Shown: positions 21,506 through 32,820, counted from the stretch's first letter. The stretch is 64,000 nt of DNA from Polytrichum commune (GCA_950295325.1 OX485803.1:1612001-1676000), one strand, 5' to 3'. Notes: a model not told the origin generated them from the letters alone. Numbers and translations: made by a program.

Positions 21506-22294
21506 CTCTCCCATATCACTATCTTGTTCCTTCCACCAAATGTGACTTCAGTTGTTTAGCCTTTGGATCAAGGAGTGATTGCAACATTCAAAATGTGCTA
21601 TAAGCGCAAGCTTGTTGCCTGGACTTTGCAACAAATTAATAACAACTCAAATGAAGTTTTGGGGAAACTGAATGTTGATCTATTTCAAGCTATGCTATGG
21701 TGTGTGGCGGCATGGCATGAATTAGATGATCAAACCATTAGAAATTGTTGGAGAAAGTCCGCCATATTGCCTACATAGTGGAATGCAAATATCAACAATT
21801 TTGATGAACGTATGAAGTCCAAAATGGAGGAAGCAACTTTGGAATTGGGCAATCTCATCGCCGCATTGAATTTGGGTTTGGATGTCGAAGGCAAGCCTGT
21901 AGAAAAGCTTTGTCCTTTGGAGTACATAAACATGGAAGGTGAAGATGATTTTGAGGTGGAATATTCTACTGAGGAGCTTGTGCAATTAGTGCAAGATGGC
22001 GAATAGGTTCTTGATTCCATGGAAGTAGACCCATTGATTGTTGATAGCAATGATGACGAGTCTAAAGTAGTGAAGCTAAGCGATGCACAAAAATATGCTA
22101 AAGATGTTTTGAATTTTATGGCTAGCCAGGGTGTTCAGATTTTCAACACTCTGGAGTTGTTAGGAATGGAAAAAATCCATGACAAACTCATTAGAATTGG
22201 TGTTGCACATTTAACATCAACAAAACAATGTGACATTAGAAGCTTCTTTGTCTCTAGTGAGAGGTCTTTACCTGATCTCAATGACACATTATGA
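21506..22294 (+). pseudogene. Tigger/pogo transposase, C-terminal part with three in-frame stops
   Basis: One reading frame runs from 21506 to the TGA at 22292-22294, broken only by TAG at 21557, 21776 and 22004. It opens with LSHITILFLPPNVTSVV, a stop, then PLDQGVIATFK. This is the signature of the DDE_1 endonuclease family, and the Asp in PLDQG is the third catalytic residue of pogo-type DD30D enzymes. The next segment, WHELDDQTIRNCWRKSAIL, fits the region after the catalytic core. An acidic segment (EGEDDFEVEYSTEE) follows. Near the end lies KQCDIRSFF, a PCNA-binding PIP-box pattern (QxxIxxFF). The DNA-binding domains and the first two catalytic Asp are absent. The first stop replaces the Gln normally found before PLDQG, a CAG-to-TAG change. 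Confidence 0.92.
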
Positions 22295-22507
22295 TGTGCT
22301 CTTGTTGTTATTCATAATTTTAAATTAGATTTTACATTCAAAAACATTGAAGTCTCATATTTTTTATTTTCTTTTTTACATTGTAATTTTATTTTAATTT
22401 TCTACCTATTTTTTGATAATATCACATTATGCACAAATCTTCAAAATGTGACATTATCAAATATGTCACACCTTGTTTATATCACTCTTTTGGGTGAAAC
22501 GGATGGT

Positions 22508-22530
22508 GTGACATTATCAAGGTTAGACTG
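22508..22530. repeat. Tigger right terminal inverted repeat
   Basis: Ends GGTTAGACTG and is followed by TA. It is the exact complement of 21240-21262. Confidence 0.95.
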
Positions 22531-22601
22531 TAATAAGAGTCCCGACTCAAGAGTTACATACCCAGCATGTTACACGGGAACCAAATTGTCACACGAAGGT
22601 A

Positions 22602-22798
22602 GAGGGGTCTTAAAATGGTCACTTTTTTCCAACTAGTGCACTTCTATTAGGGATTGAGATACGGGATTTGTAGAAGACGGTTAGCAAATCTAAATGGAGG
22701 TTGTAGCCACTATCCTCATAAGTTTTGGAGCTCATATGAATATCTTACTCATCATCAAAGTGAAGATTCTCATTCTCACTGAATGGTCATGTAGTCTT
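22602..22798 (+). repeat. Dispersed repeat family E, copy 4
   Basis: It carries TCTTAAAATGGTCACTTTTT, CCAACTAGTGCACTTCT, GGTTAGCAAATCTAAATGG, GTTGTAGCCACTATCCTCAT and AGTGAAGATTCTCATTCTCA. This is the best-preserved copy of the family. Confidence 0.7.
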
Positions 22799-22807
22799 TC
22801 TCCTCCA

Positions 22808-22827
22808 CCCCCCCCCCCAAAAAAAAA
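22808..22827. repeat. C11-A9 homopolymer pair
   Basis: Eleven C directly followed by nine A. Confidence 0.95.
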
Positions 22828-22829
22828 GA

Positions 22830-24237
22830 GAGAAAGAAAGACTTCCTAGGTTAATGTTACATTGTCGGTGAGCGCCACCATTGGAAGTTGTATCTATCCA
22901 CTACATTGCACCACATAATACTTCAAAAGTAGACTAGTTATATGCTCCATTTCTAACTTCTAAACTGGTCAAGGTGCTAGTGATTTGACCATGTAAATTC
23001 TTGTAATGTGGTTAACTTTGTTGTGGAGGATTTTGATAAAAACCACTAACCACCTTTATAGGTCATATATATGGAATCCAAGTGGAGCGACCAATTTGAC
23101 ATGTGAGACCCAATCCACATACTCAAATGTGGAGAAACTCCAAGAGTTTGATGCACCCTAAGGTATCATTATGTCTCATATGAACAATAGCTTGAATGCA
23201 TTTGTATGTGATCAAGTTTGAAATGTTCTCGAGGGTACGAGTAATCCTAACAAACATGGTTCATAAAAATCTATGATTAAGGCTTCAATATTCTAGAAGA
23301 CAATCGTATGGCTCCAAGAATTGAAATCTCAACTTTCTATGTTCCTCATTTTCAATTTAAGTTCATAAGGGTTAAATCCTCCATTCTATAATCCCTATAC
23401 GTGTTGAAATGCAAGAAGCAGCCATTATAAGATTGCCTACATTACTCAAAGAGAAAGAGATACGCTTTGAACCCTCCATAAGAAGGTCGGGACATGGCAA
23501 GACACTTCGTCAACTGTTGCTTCACAGTAGTGTTTTCATCGAGTCATTCGAAAAGATTCGTAAACGCTGCGCTCTTTGGATCATTGTTAGTTGAATAGCT
23601 GCCATGTGTCCTTTCGAATATCGAAGGGAGAACAATCTTATAACACGTTTAAGTGAACACCTTTCAAGAAAACGGATGATTGCACGAGCAAGACAAAGTG
23701 GGTTATATGTACGTATATGCCCAATGAAACCGTGGCAACGGCGGCCCAATGTGAAGAGTGCATATGATAGATCGAGTGAGAAACGAAGGCTTGAAACGAG
23801 CGACCTATTGGTTTGGGGTCCACAACGCACAAGCTTGAATGGGTGGCCACCCCCAACCACACTTCAATCTTTTTGTCCCAAAATACTTAGTTGTAATCTA
23901 TATATAGATTATCATAGCATCTTTGGAATCTCAAGGTAAATGCTTGCACCTAAAGTCTCCAAAACCGAAGATGCATGGGACCACTCATCACACTCCACAC
24001 AAGACTTAAGCTTGTTGAAATTATTCCTCAAAATTAACACGAGCTCTATAGGTGAACAAGTCAACGCTACCTTTGAGCCCATCATTGGAACAGCCATTCA
24101 CTAACTTAGTGCATGGAACCTCATAAAGTGTTTGCACTTGCACTTGAGAAGCCAATTCCGGGTTCCTTTGGGTACCTCCACAAGTTGATACACTTTTGTG
24201 GATGATGATGACGATGATGATGATAACTAACCACTAT
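22830..24237. other. Unassigned sequence
   Basis: Two frames of 111-112 codons overlap on opposite strands (23604-23939 plus, 23522-23860 minus). Neither shows a recognisable domain, and at most one could be real. A GATGATGAC-like run lies at about 24200-24223. Confidence 0.35.
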
Positions 24238-24605
24238 TACACTAAATAGTCCTATTAATGTGGGTGGAAAATTAGTGTGGTAATAATCAACATGGGTTAC
24301 ACTATTTTTTTTAGTCAAGGTGGATTAACGTGGGTCTAAGATCCCAGGTGTTCCCTTAAGTCTTCATAAAGACTTTCAGCCATCACATTGAATATTACTT
24401 GTACGAAAAAAGTAGCATAAAATAAAATAACCATCCACATTAATTTTTTAGGAAAATAATTACTTTTGGTTCATGCTGTTTTTTTTATTATAAATTTAGC
24501 ATGGGTTACAAATGAATGTGATGCACACTAATTTTCACCATGAGAATGAGAGTAGACTCTAGAAGATTGCAGTGGTCTACACTAATAATAGGACTATTTA
24601 GTGTA
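24238..24605. mobile_element. MITE family G with TACACTAAATAG ends
   Basis: A 368-bp element (terminal TA included). The left end TACACTAAATAGTCCTATTA is matched exactly by the complement of the right end (24586-24605). The word AATTAGTGTG near the left and CACACTAATTTTC near the right add a second inverted pair. It has no coding capacity. The start after TA reads CACTAAATA, which is compatible with either a TA-targeting mariner-type MITE or a CACTA-like end. Confidence 0.82.
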
Positions 24606-24609
24606 GTTG

Positions 24610-25861
24610 CTTCCTCTAAACACTTAGGACATAGGAAACATTACGGAATACTCCTCCGTAAAGAGTTCTTTGGACAAAAGAATGTGGGAAAAGTCGTTGG
24701 CAGTGATGAAAAGCGGGAATAAAATCTTTGGGAGTGGATGAAAAACATCCTGGTCACATTGGTGCCATTGATGAGTTGTGAGCCTTTTTTGCATGCAAAG
24801 TAATACTACTTATATCGTTACCGTACTTGGCATCTGGTTTGGTGGAAAATAACTTTAAAAGTCTTAAAAAAAAGGAGAAAAATAACTTTAAAAGCTACCG
24901 TACCCAGTATTAAACAATGCCTACATTCCCTTGCCACGGAATGTGAAGAAGTTTTCTACCACTATATTGTTGACATGGCCTTGTTTTAATGAAGCGAAAA
25001 GTATAAAATATTTTGTTTAATAAAAAAATCCATAAAATTTCAATTTTCAAATTAGATGATCAAGTTCATGTTCCATCAATAATTATTTGTTTCAACTACA
25101 GTAAGCCGTACCAAATGGCAATGCAGGGTTTAACCCTTAAGCGTTTGAGAGGCCTAGACCGTGCCTCCACAAGTACACAATAACATATTTGAACTACATA
25201 CTTTCAATTTTGTCTAATTGTGGCAAGAGTGACCCAATCTATTGTTAACCTTGTCTTCAAACACATTATTCAAATATGTTGAATATCTTAATGTTATTGA
25301 AGATTTAAGTTAACATACGCAATTTGAGTGCCTTTGGATGGACATACAAATGTTGTATCTTGATCACATGTTCTTATGTGGCAAAAAACAATGTCTGAAA
25401 TAGGGTTTCAGACCCATAAATATATAACATATCATTTTTGAACTTGACGAGGCATGTATTCATTGTATATTTGGTTGTACACCGAGACCCTATGTCCTTT
25501 AAGGGTTAAGTATGAGCCAACTCATAATCCAAAGTCCAAGTCTTTCAACCACATAATTTTTTCATGCATGTTCCTAGATCCACATCGAACCACAGTCTCC
25601 ACACTGCTCAATTACATATGAATTCAATCAAGATAAGGATTTGAGTTAGGTTGCATAACCTCACACCCAAGTAATCAACATTTGAGGTCAAGGATAAAGT
25701 CTTTAATCATGTGGGCTCCAATGAATTAAAGCACTTTGGCTCATATGTTTCACATGTAAGATGCGCCTAAATCCAACACAAAAATAATTTGAACACTTAT
25801 ATTTGAGCGGTATGTGGTTAGGTGTGGATCTAAGAACCGTCACTACAAAACATGACCTTTG
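24610..25861. other. Unassigned AT-rich sequence
   Basis: Beyond the MITE at 24.2-24.6 kb nothing is recognisable. A local duplication (AAAATAACTTTAAAAG twice, about 24847 and 24879) is present. Confidence 0.4.
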
Positions 25862-25893
25862 AATGAGCATGGAATTTTCCACTTTGATAAATT

Positions 25894-25928
<35 letters not shown>

Positions 25929-26085
25929 CACACACACACATGAACTCCAAAAATTATGACAAAAATGACTACGGTCACGATTTGGATTCAATTTTTAATC
26001 ATCTCACACAAAGTGCATGTTTCATATCCTATGAGAAGTGGGTGCCAAGGGAAAAAATATCCATCTAAGACATGTCTACCTTAAC
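25862..26085 (-). repeat. Dispersed repeat family E, copy 5, invaded by a microsatellite
   Basis: Reverse-oriented family words remain: GAGCATGGAATTTTCCACTTT, then GAACTCCAAAAATTATGAC, then CCTATGAGAAGTGGGTGCC. A TAGA/GATA run and a CA run (25895-25940) interrupt them. Confidence 0.5.
25895..25940. repeat. (TAGA)n-(CA)n compound microsatellite
   Basis: About eight GATA-type units followed by a CA run. Confidence 0.95.
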
Positions 26086-26089
26086 CCTT

Positions 26090-27445
26090 AATTTGTTGGA
26101 GCATATTGCGGTTTCATTAGATCATCTAAAAACTAAAGCTTTCTAAACCTCAATTTTTATCGTACCAAAACGAAAAGTTGTTTCTAATGATTTTAAGATC
26201 ACATCAATACAATAGCAATATTGATATTTTTCATTATTTTTTATGATCGATTTAGAATCATCAAACTATAAAATATTGTGATAAATATATGCAATAAAAT
26301 CATAGTCCAATTTTCCCAAAATATATTAATAATAGATTTACACTTTGAAGTAAGAAAAAAAGTCCACAAAAAATTGATGATTCTTAGTAATTACCCAAAA
26401 ACTATATATAGAAACATATAAACAAGGAGATGACTTAGTTTAGTCTTGACTTTAAAAATATCTTGTAAACAACCATCTTCTCATACTGGAATGGGATTGT
26501 CACCATTGACAAGAAAATTTCACGAGCGACATAATGATGAGACCTATTGTAAATTTTCTAACACCTTCCTTTTGGATGAATTTGCCTCAAGAGTCATTCA
26601 TCAAGCCCGAATATGGCCTCTTAGAAAGCTAGGGTTAAGTGGATTCCAAGCACCTGACCAAGGTTCCATTTGTGGTGATTTGTGCTTGCTACCAAAGGGG
26701 ATACGATGAAGTTGACATATCATAGATTGTCAAAGATTGTAGTTGAAACCGCACACGAATTAAAGTGGTAAGAAAGGCTTCTTACATCATGTAGCAATGT
26801 GGGTGCCAGGTAGGATATTTCTTTAGCATCTCCAAGAGATAGAGAGCTAGATGCGAGCACACAAAACTCTAAAAGCAAAAAAAACACTTAAAAAGTATTG
26901 AAACGTTGGTACTTTCAATGTCGGTATGGATTTGTAAGCGCTTACCCATGTCGACATGGAGCCGGAAATTGGTTTTGTGGCCTTGGAGTGCATGCATGGG
27001 CTTTAGGCTCTTTTGTTTCCAAGCATGTGGGATCGTCCCAAAAACCTACTAGTACTTCACGAGAGTTTGGACAAGTGCATGGAACACGGCGGGTGAACCT
27101 CCACTCGTGAGTCTTATTGTTTATTGAGTTGTTGACATGCAATTGTCACCAACAATTCATACATCTTTGGCTTACATTCCCAAGTAACAAGAGTGGGTGG
27201 AGCAAATCTCAAGAAAAAGGTACCATGCTCTTTGTGGGTCTCCGTAAGGTGGACGCCGCTTATTCGGTTACTATTATGATTAGGAAACCTATAGTTGAGT
27301 GGTATGCGGTTTGTCGTGGTCTCAAGAATGGATAAGAAATAGATGCGTGTTTTAGAAGAGATTGGACTCTGTGCTCAAGATATGATAACTATCATAGGTT
27401 TTGTTATTTTACATACTTGGGGGCTGGGGGAGGGAGGGTGTTCAT
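26090..27445. other. Unassigned sequence
   Basis: Frames at 26446-26709, 26898-27110 and 27117-27335 are short and lack recognisable domains. No gene is supported. Confidence 0.35.
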
Positions 27446-27635
27446 TTGACCACTTCACAAGCACGAGAATCTTCACTTTGACAATGAACATAAGATAGTC
27501 ATATTAGCTCCAAAAAACAATGGTTACAACCTTGGTTTTGCTAACCATCTTATACTAATCGTGGGTTTCATATCTTGAGAGAAGTGGGGTAGTCGGTACA
27601 AGTAAGCGTTTGAGATCCATCTACCTTGGGTCTAC
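27446..27635 (-). repeat. Dispersed repeat family E, copy 6
   Basis: In reverse orientation it contains GCACGAGAATCTTCACTTTG, TAGCTCCAAAAAACAATGG, TTACAACCTTGGTTTTGCTA and TATCTTGAGAGAAGTGGGG. Confidence 0.65.
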
Positions 27636-28096
27636 CTTGAATGAGAATACTCCATCAGTGTGCACTTGAAGTACAATGATTTGTCCAAGAAGCTTGTGTG
27701 ATTATTCCCATTATAAAGAATCTAGAAAATTGTCATCCTAATCTTCTAGAACGATTGATCGAGCGAGTCGTATCAAACCTATTTTGAGGAAAAATACCAA
27801 AATTGTCATTATGAAAATACAAGACCTAATATTTTGTCATTTTTCATATGAAATCACTGCATAACATTATTCAGACTGAATGTGAGAAATATCTGGAAAT
27901 CTTCTGTGGAATATTGTCAGTCCCATAAAACACTGCTATGAATCTGAATAATGTTATGTTGCAACATCCAGTAAAATAATAAAATTCTACATAAAATTCT
28001 CCAAAGTATGGATGAATATGACTATATTTGAATGAAAATATGGAGTTCATAGACACAATTTTTGTAGGTTCTGCACCAAATTTCTTGCTCAGTGTC

Positions 28097-28430
28097 AACT
28101 ACACTAAATATGATATTTAGTTTTTGATTATATTTAGTGTTGTTAGCACCCTACCATGCTCAACGCTAATTTTCAATTCTTTGACAATTAGTGTTAGACA
28201 TAAATGTGCCGCTACCTTCCCTACTGCCACCTTCCTTATTATATATATATATATTTTTTCATATCCTTACTAACACTAAATTCAAACATGTAACTTCCAC
28301 ATATTACCATAGTTGATATTTAGTGTTTGAGTTTACATTTAATGTTACTTACTTTCATAGGGTTATTGATATTTAGTGCATGTGTTCGTATTTAGTGTAT
28401 CAAACACTAAATATCATATTTTTTGTAGTT
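28097..28430. mobile_element. MITE family C, copy 2 (inverted relative to copy 1)
   Basis: A 334-bp element. The left end is AACTACACTAAATATGATAT, and the complement of the right end is AACTACAAAAAATATGATAT. The two ends continue to match over about 30 bp. It is collinear in reverse with 6312-6635, including the block around ATATTACCATAGTTGATATT. Confidence 0.8.
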
Positions 28431-28434
28431 ATCT

Positions 28435-31400
28435 ACGATAGCATGACTTTTCCCCGGAGAAACCTGGACAGCTAAATTAAACTCTTGTAATAACCAATAC
28501 CCATGTGGTGATTCATCGACTTAAATTGGGCTTTGTTTATTATGCATATCAAGGCATCATGATCGAAATGATAAAGGCTCCTTCCGCTATCACAATTTTA
28601 TGTTCACAAATTTTTGTTGCAACGCTTCTCAAACCCCTGTATGTCCAAGTAAAATCTTTGATGTTTCTTCTGAAGAAGTACCCCCAATATGTCCACTTAA
28701 CAAAACACATCCAAAAAATATGGTTCTCAATACAAACTCAAGATGAACATGAGTCTTACAAGTTTGGATTGTCACATTAGAGAACTTGACGAAATCTTAG
28801 GTCATGATTTTCTTAATATGGTTGCTATTAAAAAAGGACATAAAATTTAGTACGATAGGAAGATGAAAACAAAAGCATCAAGGATAATGATATGGTTTTG
28901 TTATAGGATAGTCAGTTTTAGTTAGTGTTTCATCTAGAAGTAGGCCTAGATTATTAGAGCGGTTTATCAACAATGTAAGCAATTGAGGATAAGATGAGCA
29001 AAATCTTCTTTCATGTATTGGATGTTGAGGTTTGCTTTGAATCCTAGTCAATTTACAAACCTCGTTTATGTAAAAGTGTCAATGCATGTGAGAGAACACA
29101 TGCAAACATATGAGTCTAATTTGAGAGTTGTTGGATTGTGGAAGTTTTTGAGTGACATCAAAAATTTTGGCCCATGGCCTATGGTTTATCCGAGCTTCTG
29201 GGTATGAGTGTATTTACATGCTATAGGTAGATTTCCGTGCAAGACAAACCTACTACTTTTCAGTAGAGGCTACAACCAAAACGCCCTCCTTACCTTGCAT
29301 AGGATGAGCATTGATGAGTGATGTTGCATTGCATATTCACTCCAAACAATGGGCATTTGTGTTTGAAGGAGGCAATGCTGCTTTTGTCGACGAAGCACAA
29401 GGTTGGTGTTGGTGAGAGCATTGCCCTTGTAGAAGGGTTGGTTGATTTTGGTGTAGCAACGGCTCCAATTAGGTGAAGCCGATGGAGTGTTGGAGCATTG
29501 TTTCTTGTGTACAACATTAACAAACTCATGAAAGGTAGTTCGCTACAATTGGGTGGAGGAGCCCTACAACAATATCAGTGGTGAGTTGGAGCGTAAGTAA
29601 TATAAAAGACTTGTGTCTTTGCATTGTGTTGGTTACTTGATTGGTCTATCAATAAGCTATCATTATCGATCCAAATTAGAGCATCATAGGTTGACAATCC
29701 TTTTATAAAGAAATTAAATCTAGTGTCAAATTTTTTTATGAAGGGTTGTTTAAGCTATAGTATGAAAATACTAGAAACTCAACCAAGTTCACCAAACCTT
29801 AGTTAGTCCCATTATGAGGAGCTTTGTGTGAAGCTTGAGAGGGTCTCTATAGTACGGATGTGGGAATTTGGTGATAGAATTATTGGTTAGAGGAGGTGTG
29901 AAGTCAATGATCATTTTTGCACTTTCCTCAATATAGATAATATTGGAGTTAGGATTCTTCAATGTTATACACAACTAGAAATCACCCTAAGTCATAGGCG
30001 TCATCAAAAAAAGGTAGTGTCTATTCATCTTACTCGTGTCATAATCCTAGAATTCTGGAACCAAGGTGTACACACCACTATGTCAGTTCTACAAAGTTGG
30101 TGGGCATAAATTTTAAGGTTGAAAGTAAGGTTTTAGGAGGACATTTACCATTGAGAAGCTATTGATTCTAGTTCAATGAGGTTGGCCATACTAAATAAGA
30201 TAGATTTGGATCCAAGGCAATATCACTTGAAATTTGATCAACTTCTCAAGAGATTGTCCAAGTTAAGATATATCTTATGGCAAGGTATTAGGATCGAAGA
30301 GATATTCAATAATCGTGCTATATTCTTCAACTCCCATCCCAATTGGTGCAGATGGCCTTCAATTCAACCAAAAGATCTTCGATTTCACCCTTAGCCCATC
30401 AATACTTGGGTGATTATGAGACATTTTTTTGATGCAAGCATCGAGCAACCAATTCCCAGATGGAAGGCACTTGTTTGGATGGATACTTGAAGATGTTGGA
30501 CTATCAAGGTAAGCAAAGACTAACCCGAAACAATCTCACAATCAAGTATATTGTGGTGGTTGAAGTCACACTCCACCCTTTGGTATGACAAATAGTCCAA
30601 AGTTCTTCCATTGCTTGCATAGGTACAAGTGGCCAAACAATGCTCTCATCGATAGTTCGGAGTACAACTAGCTAATCGTATCCGAAAGAATTGTGACCCC
30701 AAGGGACTGCTTTGAGTCGTACACTCAATTTCCCTTGATACCATCACCAACATCTCTACCCATGTTGTTCGGAATACAATTTCAAGTACATTGTGAATCT
30801 TTAAAGATATGGAAACAAAAAGGTTCTTTTTTGACAAAGATTATTTACAAAGCCGCAAGATGGTTGTGGTGTACCATGGGTTACGTGTTCAACATACGCT
30901 ATGTGAGCATCCTTACATATTCATTAAATTTTGTTTTTGTTTTATGTGGAATTTTGCAAGTATCTTAATTATGTTTCAAATTTGTGTCTCAACTTGTTCT
31001 TAATGTTAAGACATCACTGTCAATGGCGATTGGGTGTCAGTAGAGTCAAGTTTGTTGTCATAGGATGTTATATCATGTTAGAAGGTTAATAAAGAAGAAG
31101 TGACCTCTCGCTCATGTGCGCTCTTGCTCATAGAGTTTTACCCATCATTACTCTCTCATCTTCTTTTAATATTTGTAACTTGTTATCGACATGGAGATCT
31201 AAAAAATGTGGTTGTTGTTGTTGTTGTGGTGGTGGATTTTTGTAAGAGTGGTTTTGTTTAGTTGGTGCGAGGTGAAAGAGAGAAAGGTGTAGTGGTTGCG
31301 AGATGGTGTAGCAAACGTGGAGCATGTGCGGTGTTTTTGTGTATAAGTTCCACGAAGTTTACTGCATTGCATTGTATTAGTATTAGTGTTTCTTGGGGTA

Positions 31401-31487
31401 TATTAGTGATTTGAGTGACGAGAATTTACTTAAGAGGGAGGTACACAATATAGGCTTGTGATTCTAAAAAGAAAAAATGTTAGATGG
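28435..31487. other. Unassigned sequence upstream of the copia relic
   Basis: Several frames of 60-90 codons (28505-28780, 29013-29207, 30176-30394, 30693-30968) have no motif I can name. Parts could be decayed retroelement or LTR sequence in front of the gag relic, but I could not define an LTR boundary or a primer-binding site. Confidence 0.35.
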
Positions 31488-32092
31488 AAAAATTAAAATT
31501 TTCTCCTCTTGAAGTTGGTGGGAAGAATTACTTAATTTGGGCCCTTCATGCCAAATTGCAACTACAAGTGTACAACCTTCCTTAGAAAGTTGAGGAATCA
31601 TCTTCAAAAATTTCTACAAATTGTTTTGACGCCCAAACACAATCTAAATGTGACATCACCTTAATTGAACATTGTAGTTCCAGTAACCCACCGCAACTTC
31701 AGCTTGTGCTTTGTGGGCAAAACTTCAAAATCAATTTAATCACCAAAAAATAATATTCTAACCAAAGGCACACTATAATTGGATACATCTATGAGTTCAT
31801 GATTATCCAACCATAGCCGTTTAATATCGATATGTATAAGATAACATCTTAGCTATCTTTGTGTGATGAACCAATTAATGATGCATAAATAAAAGAAAAG
31901 ATCTATCTACACTTCATACTACCAATATTGTATTGGCTCAGCAGTATTGAAACGTGCATCATACAAAATATTATGATCTCATGTTAGTATTATTAGTGGT
32001 AGAGAAGCAACTTGTAGAACTCTTGTAGAACAATTGTGGAGAACGTCCGACTAGAATACTTCCCATGCAAAGTCATGCAACATAAGTGTTGA
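31488..32092 (+). pseudogene. Ty1-copia retrotransposon gag relic
   Basis: The translated segment begins EKLKFSPLEVGGKNYLIWAL, the diagnostic start of plant Ty1-copia Gag (a PLxxxGKNYLxW core). Further downstream, after frame changes, AHYNWIHL then a stop then VHDYPT fits the RYDWMHL region. Then TLHTTNIVLAQQY and NVHHTKYYDLMLVLLVVEKQ fit the segment between the Gag core and the zinc knuckle, and NNCGERPTR follows. Several stops and frameshifts interrupt it. The CCHC zinc knuckle, protease, integrase and reverse transcriptase are not seen downstream. The relic is therefore truncated and inactive. Its 3' neighbour is the family F palindrome at 32405. Confidence 0.85.
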
Positions 32093-32404
32093 CATCGCAC
32101 TTCACATCTCAATCATGTCACATGTTTCTCCCATATATCACATGGTTTGACATTAAAATAATCCACCAAAATTTTTTGAACCATGTGCTTGCAGGCATCA
32201 CGTTGTCATCATTATAATTAATGGCATTATCGCAATGTTGACATTGTGTTATAACATGCTGTCACATGCTACACCATTTCTCTATTATCATACATCCATG
32301 TTAACACTACATACCTCCTCAATACCACATGTACTTTGATTGCCACAAGCATGATATTAGGGAAATTAGAGTGTAATTACATGATAAAATTATGTAACAA
32401 TAAC
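32093..32404. other. Unassigned sequence after the gag relic
   Basis: Rich in TCACATG-like and TGACAT-like words. No pol-like frame could be seen. Confidence 0.4.
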
Positions 32405-32820
32405 ACTACATAGTGGTATGGTGCAGTGTCCAGGAGATTTTTGGCCATAATCAGTCAAAGTCTCAGTGTTTTCAAATCCGATTAGTTGCATGTTGTGAAC
32501 TTCCGGGGTTCCTTTATTAATTTGAAGTATATTCCACAGATTCCCCCCAAATGATCCATAATTTTCCTGAAGTTTTGAACTTGAACCAGTTATTTCCAAA
32601 CTCAGCCGGTTCATATGTAATAGGGCTCAGGGAGAACCGGTGGTTAGTTTACAGTTGAACCGGTTGAAGTTGGAGACTTCAAGAGGATTACATATCATTT
32701 TGGAAGAATCTATAGGAGAATATACCTCAAAGGAATAGAGCAAAACCGGAAGATGTCAACATGTAACCGGTTGGATTTAGAATCACTAGCATCTTGACCG
32801 ATTTTTTATTTTTATTTTTA
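32405..32820. repeat. Dispersed repeat family F, two copies in a palindrome
   Basis: The left half (about 32405-32630) reads as family F on the minus strand and the right half (about 32631-32820) reads as family F on the plus strand, forming a large imperfect inverted repeat. Left-half words include CAAAGTCTCAGTGTTTTC and CTCAGCCGGTTCAT. Right-half words include TTGAACCGGTTGAAGTTGG, GAATATACCTCAAA and CATGTAACCGGTTGGATTT. The left half keeps a 74-codon minus-strand frame with NMQLIGFENTETLTDYGQK, similar to a string in the 6-kb copy. Confidence 0.7.

Larger units (their letters stand above)
21240..22530 (+). mobile_element. Tigger/pogo DNA transposon, complete ends, internally deleted
   Basis: A 1291-bp element bounded by perfect 23-bp terminal inverted repeats (start CAGTCTAACCTTGATAATG) and flanked by TA at 21238-21239 and 22531-22532. 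Tc1/mariner/pogo elements insert at and duplicate TA, and many Tigger elements begin CAG. Subterminal copies of the words TAATGTCAC and GTGACATTATCA occur at both ends. It encloses only the C-terminal part of a transposase (21506-22294). A full-length autonomous Tigger is usually two to three kilobases, so the N-terminal half has been deleted. The perfect ends suggest it could have been moved by a transposase supplied elsewhere, fairly recently. Confidence 0.93.

Noticed and set aside
23522-23939. Two opposite-strand frames of 111-112 codons
   Set aside because: They overlap on the same DNA and neither has a recognisable domain or supporting context.
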